The notes beneath the pieces are model-generated. The model worked only from the letters and a program-made list of their open reading frames with translations, made no database searches and was not told the origin of the DNA. Shown in pieces: positions 42,047 to 54,087 of a stretch of 63,945 nt of DNA. Source of the DNA: an uncultured Gemmatimonadota bacterium (GTDB lineage Bacteria; Gemmatimonadota; Gemmatimonadetes; Gemmatimonadales; Gemmatimonadaceae); assembly GCA_902825965.1 (NCBI GenBank), contig CADEDA010000017.1, forward strand, positions 1 through 63,945, in the 5' to 3' direction. How positions within the stretch are numbered: position 1 is the first letter of the stretch; each line of letters begins with the position of its first letter. The translations under genes were made by a program, and so were the position numbers.

Positions 42047-42462
42047 CGACGCCGTCGAGCGGCGCGGGCTCCGCCGAGGACCTCAAGCGGGTGGTCGGCT
42101 GGCGCCGCGTGCTCAATGCGACGCGCTACTCGGCGGTCGGCATCGCGTTCGCGTTCCGGAACGAGGCGGCGTTCCGCCAAGAACTCTTCGCGGCGGTCGT
42201 GCTCATCCCCGCGGCGATCCTGCTCCCCGTGCCTCGCATCGAACGGCTCATCCTGGTGCTGGCCATGCTCCTGGTGCTGGTGGTGGAGCTGCTGAACACC
42301 GCCGTCGAAGCCAGCGTGGATCGCGTGTCGATGGAGTTGCACCCACTGGCGGGCCGCGCGAAGGATCTGGGCAGCGCCGCCGTGTTCCTGTCGATCCTGA
42401 TGTCGATCACTGCCTGGGTGGTGATCGCGGGCCCCGTACTGCTCGATCGCTTGAGGGACTGA
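42043..42462 (+). CDS. dgkA: Diacylglycerol kinase (DgkA type)
   Basis: I set the start at ATG 42043, giving 139 aa; a longer frame upstream belongs to the neighbour in another phase. It has the three-helix DgkA layout: ATRYSAVGIAFAFRNEAAFRQELFAAVVL (with FRNE and EAAFRQE), then LVLAMLLVLVVELLNTAVEASVDRVS (ELLNTAVE). The last segment is HPLAGRAKDLGSAAVFLS (KD.GSAAV). All the motifs needed for ATP and diacylglycerol handling are present. It phosphorylates diacylglycerol to phosphatidate in the inner membrane for lipid recycling. It is the fourth gene of the coupled run with the AIM24 and acylase genes. Confidence 0.93.
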   Translation: MTTPSSGAGSAEDLKRVVGWRRVLNATRYSAVGIAFAFRNEAAFRQELFAAVVLIPAAILLPVPRIERLILVLAMLLVLVVELLNTAVEASVDRVSMELHPLAGRAKDLGSAAVFLSILMSITAWVVIAGPVLLDRLRD

Positions 42463-42481
42463 CGCCAACCGGGAGTGGACG

Positions 42482-43657
42482 ATGCATGCAGGCTGCTGGC
42501 AGGGACGACGGTCGTTGACGCGGCGGAGTCGCGTCGCGACGGCGTGTGCGATCCCTCTCGCCCTCGCGTTGACCCTCAGCGCCTGCGATAGCGGTGCATC
42601 GCGTGAGGCCGCGGTCCCACGCTGGACGCTCGAGGAGACCCTGCGCATCGGGAGTGAGGACGAGGGCCCGACGCTCTTCTCGTGGGTGAAGGGCATCGAG
42701 AGCGATTCCCTGGGCCGGCTGTTCGTGTACGAGCAGACCGCGCAGGAGATCCGCGTGTTCTCGGCGGACGGGGCCTTCCTGACGCGGATCGGGCGCCGTG
42801 GGTCCGGCCCGGGCGAACTCAAGAACGCCGAAGGCATCTACCGCACGCGTGACGGGAGGCTCTGGTTGCGCGATGCCGCCAACGCACGGCTCAGCGTGTT
42901 CGACGGCGAGGGCGTGTTCCAGGCCTCGTGGCCCATGACCTTCTGCTCGTCCCAGGGGCGCTGGGACCCCAAGGAGGACGACAGCGGGCGCCTGCTGGAC
43001 GAGGACTGCATGGTGGTGAACCAGCGCGCCCAGGGGAACGGCGTGTTCGCGTATCACCGCGACATGTCGCGTGTGGACACCCTGGGGGAGCGACCGGCCT
43101 GCGGGACCACGGAACTCGCCGAGTCGGCGACGTGGATCACGCGGACCAAGACAGGCACCTCGTATCGGCAGGTGCCGTTCGCGGCGCGTGCGGTCTGGAG
43201 CATCGACAACAACGGATTCCTCTGGTGCGTGCCGAAGTCGTCGCGCTACGAGGTCCTGCGCATCTCCAACGCCGCGAAGGACACCCTGCGCGTGGTACGC
43301 GAGCTACCTCCCATCCCGGTCACGGCGGAGGAGCGCGCGGCGACCATCGCGTCGTTCGAGGAGAACGGGCCCAGCGGACTCGATTTCTCGCGGATCCCCT
43401 CCGTGAAGCCGATGATCGACCGCGTGGTGGTGGATCCGCGGAACCGCATCTGGGTGCAGCGCGCCAACGGCGCCGGCGGCTATGAGTTCGACGTGTTCAG
43501 CGCGGACGGACGGCTGCTGGCGATCGCGTCGCTGCCGCGCGCCAAGCTCGGCAGCTGGCTGCCCTTCACCGTCCGCGGCGACCACGTCTACACGGTGGAC
43601 CTCGGCACCGACGATGTGCCGGCCGTTGTCCGCTACCGGATCGTCATCGCGCAGTAG
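42482..43657 (+). CDS. 6-bladed beta-propeller lipoprotein (391 aa)
   Basis: The protein has a lipoprotein signal ending in LSAC (about residues 20-35) and then an NHL-like propeller. The repeats carry DSLGRLFVYEQTAQEIRVFSADG, RDGRLWLRDAANARLSVFDGEG, NNGFLWCVPKSSRYEVLRI and DPRNRIWVQRANGAGGYEFDVFSADG. It resembles Bacteroidota/Gemmatimonadota 6-bladed propeller lipoproteins of unknown ligand. It lies 19 bases after dgkA and 12 bases before the kinase fusion, so it might supply an envelope signal; that is inference. Confidence 0.8.
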   Translation: MHAGCWQGRRSLTRRSRVATACAIPLALALTLSACDSGASREAAVPRWTLEETLRIGSEDEGPTLFSWVKGIESDSLGRLFVYEQTAQEIRVFSADGAFLTRIGRRGSGPGELKNAEGIYRTRDGRLWLRDAANARLSVFDGEGVFQASWPMTFCSSQGRWDPKEDDSGRLLDEDCMVVNQRAQGNGVFAYHRDMSRVDTLGERPACGTTELAESATWITRTKTGTSYRQVPFAARAVWSIDNNGFLWCVPKSSRYEVLRISNAAKDTLRVVRELPPIPVTAEERAATIASFEENGPSGLDFSRIPSVKPMIDRVVVDPRNRIWVQRANGAGGYEFDVFSADGRLLAIASLPRAKLGSWLPFTVRGDHVYTVDLGTDDVPAVVRYRIVIAQ

Positions 43658-43669
43658 ATTATCGGGGCG

Positions 43670-46560
<2,891 letters not shown>

Positions 46561-46564
<4 letters not shown>

Positions 46565-47187
46565 CGGCCGATCAGCGCCACCGGGACGCCGATCGTCACC
46601 ATGATGTCGCGCTGGAGCCGTCGCGGATAGTACGACTGCTCTCCGTCGACGTCCGTCCGATAGAACTGAGCCTCCGCGCCGAGCCGGAAGCCCCAGGTGG
46701 GCGAGACCCGCGCCCGCACACCGAAGCCGACGAGGCCGGAGTAGTCGGAGCGATCGCCGAAGGTGGGTACATCGAACGCCTCACCTTGACGCCGCACGAT
46801 GCCGCCACCGACCGAGAAGTACAGGTTCGACCGGCGCGGCTGGAACAGGACGCGCGCGTTCGCGAATACGAGGCTGGCGGGCGTGGCCGGCTGGAAGTTG
46901 ACGCTGTTCGGCAGCAAGGCCACGATGCCCGTGCGTACGTAGGTCCCGGACGCCTCGACGGCCCAGATGTTGTTGAACCGCCACGTCAGGCTGGTGCCGA
47001 CGCCCGGCCCGGCTTCATGCCGCTCGAGCTCGTTCTCGTTCACGTAGCGGAGGAAGTTGGTCCGATAGTACGACGCGAAGTATGGCGTGACCTCCAACTT
47101 GACCTGCGACTCGACGAGGCGGGGACTCACCAGTGCGGCGAGGACGGTCGCGAGGCAGAGGAACGAACGTCGGCGGAGGGATGGCAT
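46561..47187 (-). CDS. Outer-membrane beta-barrel protein (208 aa)
   Basis: The ATG at 47187 gives a signal peptide (MPSLRRRSFLCLATVLAALV, then SPRLVESQ). The mature part is an OmpA-like eight-stranded barrel with alternating patterns: TPYFASYYRTNFLRYV, TSLTWRFNNIWAVEASGTYV, FANARVLFQPRRSNLYFSVGGG, VGFGVRARVSPTWGFRLGAEAQFY. It ends RDIMVTIGVPVALIGR. Such proteins are common in this phylum. A much longer open frame on the same strand (to 48447) is an artefact of high GC inside the next gene. The gene is 44 bases downstream of the Ig-repeat protein, so both may be co-transcribed. Confidence 0.82.
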
Positions 47188-47231
47188 CGGGTCGGCGGGC
47201 GAGAGGTGAGGAATGGCAGGCGGGGACGGAC

Positions 47232-50200
47232 TCAGTAGACCGTGAGGCGCACGGGCAACGTCCGTTGCTGCAACGAGGCCCCCGCACCGACGGACACCGT
47301 CACGGTCGTGTTGTATTGGCCCGCAGCGAGTCCCGTCGGATTCGCCGTCAGCCGGAGCGTGGCCGGCGTGGTCGAGCCACCCACAAAGGCCGCCGAGAGC
47401 CAAGGCGCCCCGCCCGCGATGCTGACGCCCAGTCCGCTGAGTTCGCCCGCACCGGAGTTCGTGAACTGCACGTCCTGCGTGACCGCGCCACCGGACACGG
47501 GGGCGAAGAGGCCGACGTTGGACAAGGCGCTCACCAGCCCGCGCTCCACCACCAGGGCATACGCCAGGTTGAAGGTCTTGCTCGGGCCGCTGAAGCAGTC
47601 CCCGGGGTCCGTGCAATCGGCGATGAGCCGCACGCCGATGGTGTCCACGATCACGGTGTCGCGCGTGAAGCCGGCGAGGTTGGCCGTGACCACGACGTTG
47701 GCGCTGTTGCCCGTGGGCGTGAAGGCGAATGACATCCAGGACGGCACCGCCGGGCCCGCCGGATCCACGCGATAGTTGGTGAGGCCGCCGTTGGCGACGT
47801 TCTGGTTGAGCGCCACGACGGTGTCGGCGACGTTGGCGCCACCCACGCGTCCCTTGAGCAGGATGTTGCGGGCGTTGGTCACCAGTTCCGGCTCGATGTT
47901 GAACAGCACGCTCACGGGGAACTCCCGCGCCGCCATCCCGTTGCCCTGCACGCGGATCACCGCGCTGGCCGAGAACGGCCGCACCTGCGAGATGATGGAG
48001 AGTGTGGTGGGCAACGTGGTCGAGCTGAGCAGGAGATCCGCGTTGGTCAGCCAGGGGACGCAGGTGTCCGTATCGAAGGGATCCGTACATTCCGCGTAGC
48101 CGGTGGTGCTCACCACCGTTGCCGTGACGCCCGAGATCACGCCGCGCCCACCGTTGTCGATCGTGAGCACCGGCGTCGGTGCGATCACCTGGACGCTGTT
48201 GTCGCTCGCGTTGCCCATCATCACCACGCGCACGGCACCCTCGGCCACCGGGTTCCGGCCCACGTTGGCCACCACCACGACCTGCCGCGAGGCCACGCCC
48301 GGAGTCGTGGACGTCACGGTCACCGAACGCGCGCAGGTGCCGAGGGCCAGGCCCGTCGCGTTGGCCTGCAGGCTCATGAGCGACAGCGGTGCCGCCACGC
48401 CGCCCTGGTCGAAGGTCGGTGCCACGAGCCAGTTGACGCTGGCGCACTGCGGCGCGCCGCCCGGCAACGACACGTTGCTCGTGGCCAAGCCCGCGATGCT
48501 CCCGCTGCCGATGTTCGCGACCGTGATCAGTTGCGTCGACGACAGCGTGTTGAGTTGCACGTTGATGTGCACCGTGTCCGCCCCCAACGCCATCGTCGGC
48601 GGCGGCAGCACGAGCACGCCCGGCAGCACGGTGGTCACCGCCGCACCGTTCACCGTCGCGCCGATCTGCCGCGGCGTGCCGGCGACCGTCGCGGTGAAGG
48701 TCGCGGTGTACGACCCGTTGCCGTTGTCGGTGGTGGCCGAGATGGTGCCGTCGCTCGTGCCGGGGCCCCTGGTGAACACGACGGTCGCACCGCCGGTCGT
48801 CACCACGTTGCCGGCCAGGTCACGGGCGTTGAGGGTGAGGGTCACGTTGCCGCCGTTCGCCACGCTGTTGGCGCTCACGGACACGGTCGACGCCGTCGAT
48901 GCCGCACCCGGCGTCACCACGATGTTCGGCGACGCGCTGGTGACGGCGTTGCCGCCGACCGTGGCACCGATGCTGCGGGCGGTGCCGGCGGTGGTGCCGG
49001 TGAACGTGGCCGAGTAGGTGCCGTTGTTGTTGTCCACCACGGCGCCGATGGTGCCATCGCTGGTGCCGCTGCCCTTGGTGAAGGTCACCACCAGCCCACC
49101 GCTGCCGATCGCATTCCCGGCCGCGTCGCGCATCGTGAGCGTGAGCGTCGTCGCGGCGCCGGAGACCACGCTGCTGGTGCCCACCGTGACCGTCGAGGTC
49201 GCGAGCGAGGCGACGCCGGCGGTCACGGTGATGGTCGGGGCCGCACTCGTCACCGCCGCGCCCCCGATGGTGGCCCCGATCGCCCGGGCGGTCCCCGCGG
49301 TGGTCGCGGTGAACGTCGCGGAGTACGTGCCGTCGTTGTTGTCCGTGACCGCGGAGATGCCGCCGTCGCTGCTGCCGCTGCCCTTGGTGAAGAGCACCAC
49401 GCTGCCCCCGCTGTTGCGGAGATTGCCGGCGGCGTCGCGGGTGATGAGCGTGAGGCTCGTCGTGCTGCCGGAGCTCAGCGTGCCGGTCCCCACCGCCACC
49501 GTGGACTGCGCGAGCGAGATCGCGCCCGGCGTCACGGTGATCGTCGGGGCCGCACTCGTGAGCGCGACGCCGCCGACAGTGGCCGAGAGGGCGCGCGCCG
49601 TCCCGGCCGTGGTCCCGGTGAACGTCGCCGTGTAGGTGCCGTTGTTGTTGTCGGTGACCGCGGAGATGTTGCCGTCGCTGCCGCCGTTGCCCTTGGTGAA
49701 AGCGACGGTGAGGCCGCCGGACGTGAGCGCGTTGCCGCCGGCGTCGCGCGCGGTGAACGTCAGCGTGGTGGACGCGCCGGACGTCACCTGTGCCGCACCC
49801 ACCGTGACGGTGGAGGTCGCCGCCGACACCGCACCCGGCGAGACCGTGATGGAGGGCGCGGCGCTCGTGACGGCCGCGCCCCCGATCGTCGCGCCGATGA
49901 CGCGTGCCGTGCCGGCGGTGGTCGCGGTGAAGGTGGCGCTGTAGGTGCCGTTGTTGTTGTCGGTGACGGCGGAGATGTTGCCGTCGCTGCTGCCGCTGCC
50001 CTTGGTGAAGGCCACCGCGAGCCCGCCGCCGGGGAGCACGTTGCCGCCGGCGTCGCGCACGGTGAGTGTGAGCGTGGTCTGCGCGCCGGCCGCGAGGGCC
50101 GCCGACGCGACCGTCACGGTGGACTGGGCGAGCGAGAAGGCGCCGGGCTGCACGGTGATCGTCGGTGCAGCCGTGGTCACGGCGACCCCACCCACCGTCG

Positions 50201-51494
50201 CGCCGATGCTGCGCGCGGTGCCCACCGTGGTGGCGGTGAACGTCGCGGTGTACGTGCCGTTGGTGTTGTCGGTGACGGCCGAGATGGTGCCGTCGCTGGT
50301 GCCCGCACCCTTGGTGAACAGCACCGTCGCACCGCCGGCAGTGAGGTTGTTCCCCGCGGCATCGCGTGCCGTGAGTGTCAGGGTGGTGGCGGCGCCCACC
50401 CCGACGGTGGCGGCCCCGACGGTGACCGTGGAGTTCACCGACGCCGGGCCCGGCGTCACGGTGAGGGTGGGTGCGGCGCTGGTGAGCGCGGCGCCGCCGA
50501 TGGTCGCCGAGATCGCGCGGGGCGTGCCCGCCGTGGTCCCGGTGATGGTCGCGGAGTAGGTGCCGTTGCCGTTGTCCGTCACGGCCGAGATCGTGCCGTC
50601 ACTCGTCCCCGCGCCCTTGGTGAACACGACCGTGAGGCCGGTGGTCGTGAGCGGCACTCCCGCAGCGGATCGCGTGGTGAGGGTCAGGGTCGTCGCGGAG
50701 CCCGACGCGATGGTCGACGCCGCCACGGCGACCGTGGACTGCGCCAGCGACGGGGCCGGGGCGGTCACGGTCACACTCGCCGGCGTCGAGGTGAGTGCCT
50801 GGCCGTTGACCGTCGCCGACACCGGGAGCGGCGTTCCCTGCACCGTCGCCGTGAAGGTGGCGCTGTAGGTGCCGTTGCCGTTGTCCGTCGTCGCGGTGAA
50901 CGTGCCGTCGCTGGTGCCCGTGCCCTTGGTGAACAGCACGACGTCGCCGCCGGCGCTGCGTACGTTGCCGCGCGCATCGCGCACCGTGACGGTCGCGGTG
51001 GTGGTCGCGCCCACCGCCAGCGTGGTGGCGGCGAGGGCGACCGTGGACTGCGCGACCGAGGCCGCGCCCGGGACCACGGTCACCGTCGGCAGGGCGCCCG
51101 TGAGTGGCGTGCCGTTGATCGCGACGGTGAGCTGTGAGGCCGTGCCCGCAACGGTCGCCTCGAAGCTGGCCTGGTAGATGCCGGGCCCGCCGGAGGTCAC
51201 CCCGCTGAAGATGCCGTCGCTCACTCCGCCGACCAGGTCGAACGCGACGGTGACCGGCGTGTCGTACGGGGCGCCGGTATTGTCGCGCGCCGTGAAGGTC
51301 GCCGTGTACGTCTGACCGGCCACGTACGGTCCCGCGGCCACGGTGAGCGTGGAGCGGCCGAGGTCGAGGGTGACGGGTTCGGTGCCTCCGTCGCCGGAAC
51401 AGGCGAACAACCCGGCGAAGACCAGCGCCGCGGCGCCGGCGGCCCATCGGGTCAGGGCGCGACCCACGGAGTACCCACTGGACTGGACCGTCAC
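47232..51494 (-). CDS. Ig-repeat (BIG_1/invasin-like) surface lipoprotein (1,420 aa)
   Basis: A signal with lipobox FAC (LVFAGLFACSGDGG) is followed by nine units of about 103 aa, residues about 40-970. Each carries T-x-T-x-A-x-D-x-x-G-N, VVFTKG-GTSDGTISAVTDN and NGTYSATFTATTAGT. The last ~450 residues differ and hold three or four beta-sandwich-like repeats (TVANIGSGSIAGL, VTVTSTTPG-type, TANPTGLAAGQYNTTVTV). Adhesins and biofilm proteins share this layout. It is divergent from the BaiN-like gene, and the beta-barrel gene follows it. The repeat units are nearly identical at DNA level (309-bp period), a sign of recent amplification. Confidence 0.85.
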   Translation of the reverse strand: MTVQSSGYSVGRALTRWAAGAAALVFAGLFACSGDGGTEPVTLDLGRSTLTVAAGPYVAGQTYTATFTARDNTGAPYDTPVTVAFDLVGGVSDGIFSGVTSGGPGIYQASFEATVAGTASQLTVAINGTPLTGALPTVTVVPGAASVAQSTVALAATTLAVGATTTATVTVRDARGNVRSAGGDVVLFTKGTGTSDGTFTATTDNGNGTYSATFTATVQGTPLPVSATVNGQALTSTPASVTVTAPAPSLAQSTVAVAASTIASGSATTLTLTTRSAAGVPLTTTGLTVVFTKGAGTSDGTISAVTDNGNGTYSATITGTTAGTPRAISATIGGAALTSAAPTLTVTPGPASVNSTVTVGAATVGVGAATTLTLTARDAAGNNLTAGGATVLFTKGAGTSDGTISAVTDNTNGTYTATFTATTVGTARSIGATVGGVAVTTAAPTITVQPGAFSLAQSTVTVASAALAAGAQTTLTLTVRDAGGNVLPGGGLAVAFTKGSGSSDGNISAVTDNNNGTYSATFTATTAGTARVIGATIGGAAVTSAAPSITVSPGAVSAATSTVTVGAAQVTSGASTTLTFTARDAGGNALTSGGLTVAFTKGNGGSDGNISAVTDNNNGTYTATFTGTTAGTARALSATVGGVALTSAAPTITVTPGAISLAQSTVAVGTGTLSSGSTTSLTLITRDAAGNLRNSGGSVVLFTKGSGSSDGGISAVTDNNDGTYSATFTATTAGTARAIGATIGGAAVTSAAPTITVTAGVASLATSTVTVGTSSVVSGAATTLTLTMRDAAGNAIGSGGLVVTFTKGSGTSDGTIGAVVDNNNGTYSATFTGTTAGTARSIGATVGGNAVTSASPNIVVTPGAASTASTVSVSANSVANGGNVTLTLNARDLAGNVVTTGGATVVFTRGPGTSDGTISATTDNGNGSYTATFTATVAGTPRQIGATVNGAAVTTVLPGVLVLPPPTMALGADTVHINVQLNTLSSTQLITVANIGSGSIAGLATSNVSLPGGAPQCASVNWLVAPTFDQGGVAAPLSLMSLQANATGLALGTCARSVTVTSTTPGVASRQVVVVANVGRNPVAEGAVRVVMMGNASDNSVQVIAPTPVLTIDNGGRGVISGVTATVVSTTGYAECTDPFDTDTCVPWLTNADLLLSSTTLPTTLSIISQVRPFSASAVIRVQGNGMAAREFPVSVLFNIEPELVTNARNILLKGRVGGANVADTVVALNQNVANGGLTNYRVDPAGPAVPSWMSFAFTPTGNSANVVVTANLAGFTRDTVIVDTIGVRLIADCTDPGDCFSGPSKTFNLAYALVVERGLVSALSNVGLFAPVSGGAVTQDVQFTNSGAGELSGLGVSIAGGAPWLSAAFVGGSTTPATLRLTANPTGLAAGQYNTTVTVSVGAGASLQQRTLPVRLTVY

Positions 51495-51634
51495 GGCTGC
51501 ATCCCTCGATTGAAGAGCACCGACAGCGTCGGGAAAGCATGGGACCCCGGTACGGGGCGGTCAAGCTGGGGTGGCCGCGACCCCAGCGCTCGAGCCAGCC
51601 GATGCCGGGCCGCTCGCCGGATTACCTTCCCCGC

Positions 51635-52909
51635 ATGCCATCCCGGTCCGGCGCCCCGCGCCCCGCGTCGGACCCGCGCCGACAGGTCGTCGTCGTCGGC
51701 GCCGGCGCGGCGGGAACCATGGCCGCCATCTTCGCGGCACGGCATGGTGCGGACACCACGCTGGTCGAAGGCAGCAAGGACGGCGGCCGGAAGATCCTGA
51801 TCAGTGGCGGGGGACGCTGCAACGTCCTCCCGATGCAGCTCGACGAGTCGCGCTACATCACCGACTCGTCGCCCAACACGATGCGCCGGATCCTCCGTTC
51901 CTGGCCGTTGGCCGAACAGCGTCGGTTCTTCGAGCATGACGTCGGGATCGCATTGAGGGATGAGCCGGACCTGCAGAAGGTCTTTCCCGCCTCGCACCGG
52001 GCGCGCGACGTCCGCGACGGCCTGCTGGCCCTCGCCGACCGCGTCGGCGTGACGCGCCGCATGGAGATGCGCGTCACGGCCGTCGTGCCCGACACCGGGC
52101 GCTGGCGCGTGGCGCTCGCCGACGGCAGCAGCCTGACGGCCGACGCCGTGGTGCTGGCCGCGGGTGGACTTTCGGTGCCGGCCACCGGCAGCGACGGCGC
52201 CGGACTCGCCTTTGCCGCCTCACTCGGCCACACGCTGCACCCGACCTACCCGGCGCTCACGCCGATCCTCGACGACTCCGGGCGATTCGCAGCCTTGGCC
52301 GGGCTCTCGCTCACCGTGACGCTGACCGCGACCTCCGCTCGCCGCCGCGCGATCGCGACCGGCGGATTCCTCTTCACGCACCGCGGCTACAGTGGCCCCG
52401 CCGTGCTCGACGTGTCACACGTGCTGGTGCGGTCGCTGGGCGAGGCGTCCGCGGCGGATCGCGCGCGACTCGCCGTGCAGTGGGCCCCACTCGATGACGC
52501 CGCGTGGACCGAGCGGTTCCGTCCGGCGGGCGCCAGGACCGCGCTGGCGGCCGTACGCGCCGAGTTGCCGGACCGCCTCGCCGCCGCGCTGCTCGAGGTC
52601 GCGGACGTCGACGCGACGCGCGCGCTGGCGGAGCTCCGGCGGGAGGAGCGATTGCGACTGGTGGACACCCTCGTGCGCGGAACGCTGCCGTGGAGCAGCG
52701 ACGAAGGGTACAAGAAGGCGGAGGTGACCGGCGGCGGCGTGAGCCTGGCGGAGATCGACCCGCGCACGATGGAGAGCCGGCTCCATCCCGGGCTGTTCCT
52801 CTGCGGTGAGCTGCTGGACGCCTTCGGCCCGATCGGCGGCTACAACTTCTACTGGGCCTGGGCGACCGGTCGCGCAGCCGGGATCGCTACGGCGCGCGAC
52901 GCTGCGTGA
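51635..52909 (+). CDS. BaiN/HI0933-family NAD(P)/FAD-dependent oxidoreductase
   Basis: The ATG at 51635 gives 424 aa. The FAD-binding Rossmann motif is VVVVGAGAAGTMAAIFAARHG, followed by the family signature DGGRKILISGGGRCNV (about residues 46-61). AVVLAAGGLSVPATGSDGAG, FTHRGYSGPAVLDVSH and KKAEVTGGGVSLAEIDPRTMES are further family blocks, as is the closing CGELLDAFGPIGGYNFYWAWATGRAAG. This family includes flavin enzymes that reduce activated double bonds; here the substrate is unknown. It is divergent from the Ig-repeat gene, and its last 23 bases overlap the convergent esterase gene. Confidence 0.9.
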   Translation: MPSRSGAPRPASDPRRQVVVVGAGAAGTMAAIFAARHGADTTLVEGSKDGGRKILISGGGRCNVLPMQLDESRYITDSSPNTMRRILRSWPLAEQRRFFEHDVGIALRDEPDLQKVFPASHRARDVRDGLLALADRVGVTRRMEMRVTAVVPDTGRWRVALADGSSLTADAVVLAAGGLSVPATGSDGAGLAFAASLGHTLHPTYPALTPILDDSGRFAALAGLSLTVTLTATSARRRAIATGGFLFTHRGYSGPAVLDVSHVLVRSLGEASAADRARLAVQWAPLDDAAWTERFRPAGARTALAAVRAELPDRLAAALLEVADVDATRALAELRREERLRLVDTLVRGTLPWSSDEGYKKAEVTGGGVSLAEIDPRTMESRLHPGLFLCGELLDAFGPIGGYNFYWAWATGRAAGIATARDAA

Positions 52910-54008
52910 GCAGCCAACTATAGATGTCGTGCCCGGCCGAGCCGTTGTAGGTGCGCGTCCACGAATCGTGCCCCACTCCCGCGTAGACCGTGAACCGCGG
53001 CGCCGTGCTCGGCTGCGGCAGGCAGGCGTTGAGTGCGTCGATCATGTTGCGGCTGCCGGAGATGTTCACGGCGCCGTCGGCGTCGCCGTGGAACGCCCAC
53101 ACTGGCACCGCGCGCATGGCGCAGGCATTGCCGGGTGACCCGGATCCGGCGATGGGCACGATGGCGGCAGGTACGGACGGATGCGCGACCGCGAAGCTCC
53201 AAGTCCCCATGGCACCGAGGCTCAGCCCGGTCACGTAGATCCGCGTGGGGTCCACCCGGAAGCGCGCCTGCACGCTGTCGATGAGCTGCTTGATCAGCGC
53301 ACTCGACCAACTGCCCTGCGCGGACGGTAACTGCGGCGAGACGACGAGGAACGGGAAGTCGCGCCCCTCGTGGATGAGCCGCGGGGGGCCGTGCACCCGC
53401 ACCCGCGTCAGCTCGCTGCTGCCGTTGCCCTTCTCGCCGCTGCCGTGCAGGAACAGCAGGAGCGGCGCCGTGGCAGTGCTGCTCTTGCGGTACGCCTCCG
53501 GGGCGTACCAGTAGTATCCGATGGTCGCGTTCACGCTGCTCGCGACGACCGACGCCGCGGGTTGCCGCTGCTGCAACGTGCCGTTCACCTCGACCACGGT
53601 CGCCGAGTCGGTGACGGCCGGATCGCCGTCCACGGGCATGGCGATGAGATAGGCGCGGTACGACGCGCCCGCGCTGAGCGAGTCCACGGTGACCTGACGC
53701 ACGCCGGCGCTGCCGACCTCGCGGGTCACCACGCGCATCACGCCCGCCGCGCCACCGCCGAGCGCGGCCCGGAGCGTCTCTGCGGAAGGCGACGTCGCCG
53801 GGGCGTTGGCACTGCCGTACAGCACGACGCCGATCCGCGCCCGCCGAGCGAGTGCGACCTCGAAGTCCACCGAGGTCGCGCCGTGCGCCGGGGTCGCCGT
53901 GGGGACGGTCCAGGCGAATCCCGGACCCGACGGCGCGAGCGGGTCCTCGCCGGCGCAGGCCGCCAGCGTCACCACGACGACGGATGCGCCGAGGGCGCGG
54001 AGTCTCAT
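52887..54008 (-). CDS. Secreted lipoprotein esterase (PHB-depolymerase/phospholipase-like)
   Basis: This 373-aa protein has a lipobox (VVVVTLAACAG). A beta domain of about 100 residues comes first. An alpha/beta-hydrolase domain of the LpqC/carboxylesterase type follows: LLLFLHGSGEKG (oxyanion), nucleophile in GLSLGAMGTW (G-x-S-x-G), PVWAFHGDADGAVNI (Asp) and GVGHDSWTRTY (His). It is likely an exported esterase of polyesters or feruloyl-type esters, with no firm substrate. Its 3' end overlaps the BaiN-like gene by 23 bases. Confidence 0.82.
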   Translation of the reverse strand: MRLRALGASVVVVTLAACAGEDPLAPSGPGFAWTVPTATPAHGATSVDFEVALARRARIGVVLYGSANAPATSPSAETLRAALGGGAAGVMRVVTREVGSAGVRQVTVDSLSAGASYRAYLIAMPVDGDPAVTDSATVVEVNGTLQQRQPAASVVASSVNATIGYYWYAPEAYRKSSTATAPLLLFLHGSGEKGNGSSELTRVRVHGPPRLIHEGRDFPFLVVSPQLPSAQGSWSSALIKQLIDSVQARFRVDPTRIYVTGLSLGAMGTWSFAVAHPSVPAAIVPIAGSGSPGNACAMRAVPVWAFHGDADGAVNISGSRNMIDALNACLPQPSTAPRFTVYAGVGHDSWTRTYNGSAGHDIYSWLLTQRRAP

Positions 54009-54087
54009 GCCTGCCAGACCGCTGCGTCCTCCCGCAGGTCACCCGGGGGACGGCAGCCATGTCACATCGGAACGACCGCCCCGCCCG

